Assembly: GCA_030681895.1 (NCBI GenBank)
Contig: JAUXRI010000203.1
Span: 62,001-126,000, forward strand
Direction of reading: 5' to 3'
From: Myxococcales bacterium
GTDB lineage: Bacteria > Myxococcota > Myxococcia > Myxococcales > Myxococcaceae
DNA: 64,000 nucleotides
A model generated the notes under the pieces. The model worked only from the letters and a program-made list of their open reading frames with translations. It searched no databases and was not told the origin of the DNA. Of the stretch, positions 60,201 to 64,000 are shown piece by piece. The first letter of the stretch is position 1. Every line of letters begins with the position of its first letter. A program made the position numbers and the translations under genes.

Positions 60201-60551
60201 TCCGAGCGTGATGGAGCGGCCCGGGCCTGCCTTGAGCGCTTCGAGCGACAAGAGGCGCTGCTTGTCGAAGCTGCCGTCGCCGTCGGAGTCGGCCCGGAGG
60301 AGCACCTTGCCTGACGCTCTGGTGATGCCAGAGAGGAGGAACGCGCCCGTGCCATCGCTCGTCGTGCTGACGCCGCTGCCGAGCAGCATGACCTCGGCGC
60401 CGATGACGGGCACGCGCTCGCTGCGGCCGGCCTGCGCCGCGACGACCCGGCCACTGAGCGACCCCGGCTGCGGCGGCCCGGGAGGCGGAGGCAGCTCGGT
60501 GTTCACGCAGCCAGCCAGAATGACGACCAGCACGCCCAGCGCTTGACGCAT
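57210..60551 (-). CDS. Large lipoprotein with carboxypeptidase-regulatory-like, repeat-linker and PKD/Ig-like domains
   Basis: 1113 aa. Signal MRQALGVLVVILAGC. Residues 30-330 contain three carboxypeptidase D regulatory-like beta domains (LSGRVVAAQ..., SVSFFRAGYRAREFGDVQL, LTVRLSGYRTAILSNVVV). A 75-residue linker of GGSAA-type units follows, then PKD/Ig-like domains (PSLPEAAQVRLVVSNAGV...), an SbsA/Ig-like domain (about 700-790) and a C-terminal beta-propeller-like region to the end. Surface-exposed, role unknown. It lies between fmt and the AroQ-like gene on the same strand. Confidence 0.8.
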   Translation of the reverse strand: MRQALGVLVVILAGCVNTELPPPPGPPQPGSLSGRVVAAQAGRSERVPVIGAEVMLLGSGVSTTSDGTGAFLLSGITRASGKVLLRADSDGDGSFDKQRLLSLEALKAGPGRSITLGDVLISDNARLEGKALRGDTPGARGHAGSLAFLPEGPFSALTADDGTFTFNELPEGIVSVSFFRAGYRAREFGDVQLTPGQTLTLRDVTLLPLDASERKAVTLSGRVVPLPTVDTAGASVELNDGVAAARMSTVSATGEFSFSVMPGLYSLTVRLSGYRTAILSNVVVQGADRDLGAIVVVSGTGTVGGTGGGAAGGSAAGGSAAGGSAAGGSAAGGGAAGGGAAGGSAAGGSAAGGSAAGGSAAGGSTAGGSAAGGSAAGGSAPPIAVVDIRSFSRAGAMARLDGQRSFDVADAGPLSFRWTERSDAGVSLSANDSVLASAPTFLAPASPRLLSFELVVTNQLAAASVPVSTIVEVLQAPLARVVPTTLVMRTGSTSVLSAATSTDPAGAPLTFTWSVVSGNVSLSSMAGPTVTVTAPSLPEAAQVRLVVSNAGVSADPLLIPIVVSSTSTPMASVSVGAPQVVGLGDSVTITAVATSTNSAEGFGYGWSQSSGPALVLAGATSSTLGFTAPVAPGRFTFTVTATGDAGAIGMAVATVDVEDDEGPTLVTSDPLDAPGASGGWYSLTATFDEALAPASVNALTVSLRDGATAVPVDLRLENAARTVRVTPQLPLTPGAAYTLQLGALTDASPRRNPFVGRALPFNARQPRFTSWARTALSTSLALQAFPSLAVSSTQVWIVARESNGFTIVPHAIEPNLADGGVVQRVVIVGTNFVPVKSRRGLVVNDVPHVLMPGSSPTVARTGPSTWSNIVGGGEFVIATDGVRLVGLTEGYGPHWLTFTSPTTAPLDDFVDNYVTAMPPWSGLGSSGQEGSFAIAVAGSNQFVASPTSARSLRAYLRQGGGNWQLITSISALPPQAREARATFNGTTPLLCYVHIPTSGRQLSCSAWDGLTWSHLTDLGPGTVDTLDVFTRGQVTWLTFAAGGALQVKWLRVGAGGLTASFLNGPTGVASWNKNPGCTSSNPESFATADALYVLWEEGCGGGQPQSLQLQKVE
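59416..59640. repeat. 15-bp tandem repeat, 15 units, inside a coding linker
   Basis: Fifteen consecutive 15-base units such as CTTCCACCTGCTGCG, with few substitutions, encode GGSAA/GGGAA units on the minus strand in the large lipoprotein. The period is a multiple of three, so copy-number change keeps the frame. Confidence 0.95.
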
Positions 60552-60605
60552 GGAGCGAGTGTCGCGTCTGAGCAGTCGCTCGAACAACTCCGCCCGCGGG
60601 GATTT

Positions 60606-61538
60606 TCAGGTCATCACGAACGGACGAGTGCCAGCGAGCAGCTTCTTCCCCGAGAGGAACTCCTGGGCCGTCATCACCCGTTTGCCCTCGAGCTGCACCG
60701 ACGTGAAGACGAGCGAGCCCTGGCCACAGGCCACCTCGATACCGACGGGCGACGCCGACAACACCGTGCCTGGCTCGCCCACGCCGCCGCCGACCGTCGC
60801 GGCGTGCACCTTGAACAGCGCGCCGTCGAGCTTCGTGAACGCACCCGGCCACGGCGTGAAGGCCCGCAGCCGACGCTCGAGCTCGACGGCGCTCTTCGTG
60901 AAGTCGAGCGCGCCGTCTTCCTTCTTGATCATCGGCGCCATCACCACGCCCTCGACAGGCTGCGCGACGGGCTTCAGTTCTCCCGACAGGTACCGGGGCA
61001 GGGCGCGGCTCAGCACCTCACCACCCAGCGCCGCGAGCGCGTCATGGAGCGTCGCTGACGTGTCGTGCGCTCCGATGGGCAGCTCGGCGCGATCGATGAC
61101 CGGCCCGGTGTCCATGCCCTCGTCCATACGCATCAGGCAGACGCCGGTCTTCTCGTCGCCACAGGCGATGGCCCACTGAATCGGCGCGGCGCCACGAAAG
61201 CGCGGCAGCAACGACGCGTGCACGTTCACGCACCCGTGCGTCGGCGTCTCGAGCACGTCTTTCGGCAGAATCTTGCCGTACGCGGTCACCACCGCGACGT
61301 CGGGCGAGAGCGCGGCCAGCTGCGACGCGAAGTCGGTGCCGCGGAGCTTGAGCGGCTGCAGCACCGGCAGCCCCTTCGACACCGCGAACGTCTTCACCGC
61401 CGAGAACGCGACCTCCTGGCCACGGCCTTTCGGCTTGTCGGGCTGGGTGACGACGGCGATCACCTCACCGAGCCCGAGGCAGGCCTCCAGCGACTTCACG
61501 GCGAACGGCGGAGTGCCCATGAACACGATGCGCGGCAT
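60606..61538 (-). CDS. fmt: Methionyl-tRNA formyltransferase
   Basis: 310 aa. N-terminal MPRIVFMGTPPFAVKSLEA, catalytic Asn105-His107-Asp143 in VNVHASLLPRFRGAAP and RMDEGMDTGPV (E. coli Asn108, His110, Asp146), and a C-terminal OB-like domain. Formylates initiator Met-tRNA. Start MPRIVFMG is preferred over an upstream in-frame ATG at 61583. In many bacteria fmt is followed by rsmB; here two other genes lie between them. Confidence 0.97.
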   Translation of the reverse strand: MPRIVFMGTPPFAVKSLEACLGLGEVIAVVTQPDKPKGRGQEVAFSAVKTFAVSKGLPVLQPLKLRGTDFASQLAALSPDVAVVTAYGKILPKDVLETPTHGCVNVHASLLPRFRGAAPIQWAIACGDEKTGVCLMRMDEGMDTGPVIDRAELPIGAHDTSATLHDALAALGGEVLSRALPRYLSGELKPVAQPVEGVVMAPMIKKEDGALDFTKSAVELERRLRAFTPWPGAFTKLDGALFKVHAATVGGGVGEPGTVLSASPVGIEVACGQGSLVFTSVQLEGKRVMTAQEFLSGKKLLAGTRPFVMT

Positions 61539-61668
61539 GAGCCCGCCATAGCATCGGGATGCGTCGGCAACGCATTCAGTCATGTCGCCTGCGCACGAGC
61601 GCGTTGACCGCGCGTGGGTCCACGTCTACGAGACCCTCGTTTTCGTTCTCTTCCCTCTGGGGGTTCGT

Positions 61669-63270
61669 ATGCGTTCGTTGCTGATCGCTGGCGTAGGGTT
61701 GATGCTGGTTCTCTCTGGCTGTCCGTCAGATCCCACGACTCCCGAGTACTGGACCAAGCGCATCGAAGGCGCCAAGGGCAAGAAGGAGAAGCTCAAGGCC
61801 ATCGAAGACCTGCGCTCCAAGCACATGAGCCCGGCGATGTTGCCGGTGCTCCACGAGCGCCTCAACGCCGAGAAGTCGGCCGAGGTGAAGCGCGACATCG
61901 CGCGCGTGCTCGGCGAGGCGAAGAGCGAGACGAGCATCGAGCCCCTCACCAACGCCGTCGTCTGGAGCCCCTCGGACACCGACGAGAAGGGCCTCGACAA
62001 GGAGATCGCCACCGCGCTCGGCAACATCGCCAGCCCCAAGGCCGCCGCGACGCTCGTGAAGCTGCTCACCGTGAAGGACAACTACACGGTGCTCGCGAGC
62101 ATCGACGCGCTCGGCGATCTCAAGTCGCCCGAGGGCTTCGACGCGCTCAACGCCATCGCCACCGACGACTCGCAAGAGACCTTCGTCACCAAGAAGGCGA
62201 TCATCGCGCTGGGCAACCTCGGCGACAAGCGCGCCATCCCCACGCTGGTCAAGGCGATGTTCAAGGAGCGCAAGGGCGTCAGCTTCTACCTGGAGTCGTC
62301 GTTCGCGCTGTACCAGATGGGCACGCCGGCGGCCGACGCGCTCCTCGGCGCGCTCGATGGCACCGACAAGGCGCTCTACGACTGGGCGGCGAAGAGCAAC
62401 GTGAAGGACGTCGCGCTCCAGGCCAAGTCGGCCCAGGTGCTGGGTGACCTTCACGACATGCGCGCCGAGAAGGCGCTGCTGGGCATGCTCAGCCCCAAGA
62501 CGGACTACGACGACATTCGCGCGATTCTCCAGGGCCGCGCCGCCGACGCGCTCGGCCGCATGCGCTCGAAGAACGCCGTCAAGCCGCTCTCGGCGCTGGT
62601 GACCGACGCGAAGACCGACGCCGGCGTCGTGCGCGAGTGCGTGTTCGCGCTGGTTCGCATCGGCAACCCCGAGGGCGTGCCGGCGCTCATCACCTTCCTC
62701 GGCAAGGCGCCGTACTGGGACGCGCGTGACGAGATCATGCGCGGCATCACCCTCATGGGCACCGACAAGGACCTCGCCGCGTTCGACAAGGCGACCGCCG
62801 AAGAGGGGAAGAAGACCGAGGCGGGCTGCAAGGACGAGGAAGAGTCGCACCCCGACTGCAAGGCCGGCATCCCCGAGGCCATCAAGCGCCACACCGATCG
62901 CGTGAAGGCCCACCGGGAGCGCCTCGTCGCGTCCGGTGAGTGCAAGAACGACTCGGCCTGCTGGGCGAAGAAGCTCGACGACAAGAGCGACATGGTGCGT
63001 GAGCGCGCTGCGGCCGAGGTCGGCCGAGGCAACAACGCCGCCCAGGCCCCCGAGCTGTTCAAGCGCCTCAAGGAGCAGAACCTCGACGCGCGCCTGTCGA
63101 TCATCCAGGCCACCGACTGGCTCGTGAACGACAACGCCGAGGCGATGAAGGCCGCGCAGGCGATTCTCCCCGACCTCGAGAAGCAGCTCAAAGACGAGAA
63201 GGGCAAGACCGACTTCGTGAAGATCAACGAAGACCTGCGCCGCCTCTACGTGCGCATTCAGCGCGGCTAA
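61669..63270 (+). CDS. HEAT-repeat lipoprotein
   Basis: 533 aa. Signal MRSLLIAGVGLMLVLSGC with Cys18. The rest is mostly HEAT/PBS-lyase-like helical repeats of 30-40 residues (IATALGNIASPKAAATLVKL, KKAIIALGNLGDKRAIPTLV, AADALGRMRSKNAVKPLSAL, ALVRIGNPEGVPALITFL). One insert near 390-460 has paired Cys in acidic segments. Probably a periplasmic or outer-membrane scaffold protein. The ATG comes just after a CTGGGGGTT region and gives a clean signal peptide; an in-frame ATG 87 bases upstream is rejected. Confidence 0.85.
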   Translation: MRSLLIAGVGLMLVLSGCPSDPTTPEYWTKRIEGAKGKKEKLKAIEDLRSKHMSPAMLPVLHERLNAEKSAEVKRDIARVLGEAKSETSIEPLTNAVVWSPSDTDEKGLDKEIATALGNIASPKAAATLVKLLTVKDNYTVLASIDALGDLKSPEGFDALNAIATDDSQETFVTKKAIIALGNLGDKRAIPTLVKAMFKERKGVSFYLESSFALYQMGTPAADALLGALDGTDKALYDWAAKSNVKDVALQAKSAQVLGDLHDMRAEKALLGMLSPKTDYDDIRAILQGRAADALGRMRSKNAVKPLSALVTDAKTDAGVVRECVFALVRIGNPEGVPALITFLGKAPYWDARDEIMRGITLMGTDKDLAAFDKATAEEGKKTEAGCKDEEESHPDCKAGIPEAIKRHTDRVKAHRERLVASGECKNDSACWAKKLDDKSDMVRERAAAEVGRGNNAAQAPELFKRLKEQNLDARLSIIQATDWLVNDNAEAMKAAQAILPDLEKQLKDEKGKTDFVKINEDLRRLYVRIQRG

Positions 63271-63289
63271 GCCCGGCAGTCTTCTTCCG

Positions 63290-63304
63290 GAGGGCTCAGC
63301 CCTC
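63290..63304. terminator. Short inverted repeat between convergent genes
   Basis: GAGGGC-TCA-GCCCTC is a perfect 6-pair hairpin with a 3-base loop. It includes the stop codon of the minus-strand anti-sigma gene and lies 20 bases past the HEAT gene stop. No T-run. Confidence 0.25.
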
Positions 63305-63550
63305 TGACAACGCGTCGTCGAGTCGCTTCACGGCACTCGACGGCGCGTCTTCGTTCGTGCCGAGCCGCCGCCGCAGCGCGGTGACGACGGCGCCGAACTC
63401 TCCACCGAAGCGCGTGCACTCGTCACACCCTGCGAGGTGCAGCTCGACCTTCGACTTCTCACCCGTCGTGAGATCGCCATCGAGGTAGTCCGACAGCCGC
63501 TCGAGCACCTCGGAGCACCGCAACCCGCCGACTGTTTTTTCTGCGCTCAT
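63296..63550 (-). CDS. Anti-sigma factor, zinc-finger (zf-HC2) type
   Basis: 84 aa. RCSEVLERLSDYLDGDL and the H-x-x-x-C-x-x-C motif HLAGCDEC identify the putative zinc-finger of ECF anti-sigma factors. Its start overlaps the stop of the sigma gene by ATGA, so the pair is co-translated. The protein lacks a membrane segment, so it is a soluble anti-sigma, possibly redox-sensing through zinc release. Confidence 0.87.
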   Translation of the reverse strand: MSAEKTVGGLRCSEVLERLSDYLDGDLTTGEKSKVELHLAGCDECTRFGGEFGAVVTALRRRLGTNEDAPSSAVKRLDDALSEG

Positions 63551-64000
63551 CGGAGGGCCCCTTTCTTCACCGCAGCCACCAGCCGCAGACGGGCCCGGTG
63601 GAGTCGACTCTTCATGCCCGGCAGCGTCAAGCCCAGGGCCTGTGCCGTGTCTTCGCCCGACAGCCCTTCGACGTCGCGCAGCAACAACACCTCGCGCTCT
63701 TCGTCGTCGAGCAGCGCCAGCGCCTTCTCGAACAAGGCGTGATGTTCGAGGCGCTCCGTCAGGGCTTGCGGATCCATCGTCTGGCCCCAGCCCGCGTCGG
63801 CGCCCAGCTCGCTCAGGGCCTCCATCGGCGCGTACGTCTTCGGCTCGCCGACCCGCCGCCGCCGCTGCATCAGCACCTGGCTGCGCGCGATGGCGAAGAG
63901 CCAGCTCTTGAAGCTGCCGTCAGCGCGAAGTGACGCCAGGCGTTGGTGCGCGGTGAGGAAGGTGTCTTGCAGCACGTCTTCCGCCGCCGCGTCATCGTGC
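63547..64000 (-). CDS. ECF-type RNA polymerase sigma factor (5' end outside window)
   Basis: Open to the window edge, so the start lies beyond 64000. Visible part: DAAAEDVLQDTFLTAHQ (region 2), FKSWLFAIARSQVLMQRRR, then region 4 LLDDEEREVLLLRDVEGLS and TAQALGLTLPGMKSRLHRARLRL. A subfamily paired with zf-HC2 anti-sigma factors. A GTG at 63975 is inside region 2 and not the start. Confidence 0.9.
   Translation of the reverse strand, partial: HDDAAAEDVLQDTFLTAHQRLASLRADGSFKSWLFAIARSQVLMQRRRRVGEPKTYAPMEALSELGADAGWGQTMDPQALTERLEHHALFEKALALLDDEEREVLLLRDVEGLSGEDTAQALGLTLPGMKSRLHRARLRLVAAVKKGALR

Overview
High-GC bacterial chromosome, most likely a myxobacterium (Myxococcota, near Cystobacterineae). 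This rests on protein style, not a marker gene. Many predicted lipoproteins have a Gly/Ala/Ser-rich or Asp-Ala-Gly-rich linker right after the lipobox. There is a Ser/Thr-kinase-type TPR protein, a TolQ/TolR/TolR set resembling the Myxococcus gliding motor, a MYXO-CTERM-like C-terminal tail, and HDOD and MshEN-type proteins. I saw no tRNA, rRNA, insertion sequence, prophage or CRISPR. The window reads as ordinary, densely coded chromosome with unusual single genes.

Layout. 1-12 kb: end of a kinase/TPR gene, then a surface set (InlB-B-repeat lipoprotein, small lipoprotein, lipase-like lipoprotein with Cys at the nucleophile position, AraC-type regulator, heparinase II/III-like lipoprotein, luciferase-like oxidoreductase, degenerate-VWA lipoprotein). 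12-19 kb: CPA2 antiporter, deoC with an N-terminal Cys cluster, PEGA protein, phosphohexomutase, membrane-associated beta protein, zinc alcohol dehydrogenase. 19-27 kb: a Cys-module lipoprotein, then a BMP-type ABC importer (binding lipoprotein, double ATPase, two permeases) split by an opposite-strand esterase. With deoC nearby, a nucleoside-salvage theme is possible. 27-36 kb: small enzymes and housekeeping genes (GNAT, zinc ribbon protein, bpt, larC, proS, histidine kinase, LON-domain protein). 36-43 kb: DedA, the TolQ/R/R motor operon with promoter and terminator, an MshEN protein, an HDOD protein, and atpA with no other atp gene beside it. 43-46.6 kb: degenerate adenylate-forming-like protein and lineage-specific secreted proteins. 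46.6-50.3 kb: biotin operon bioB then a bioF-bioA fusion, with a BirA-type operator and a structured leader. 50-64 kb: endostatin-like lipoprotein, OmpA-type protein, FkbM methyltransferase, the fmt...rsmB translation cluster interrupted by a 1,113-aa lipoprotein and an AroQ-like pseudoenzyme, a HEAT-repeat lipoprotein, and an anti-sigma/ECF sigma pair cut by the window end.

Most notable: the BioF-BioA fusion with its operator and leader; the TolQ/R/R motor operon; four proteins that keep a fold but have lost or changed catalytic residues (lipase Ser to Cys, VWA MIDAS, AroQ, adenylate-forming enzyme); and atpA outside an atp operon. Functions are from recognition of motifs and family style, without any database search.
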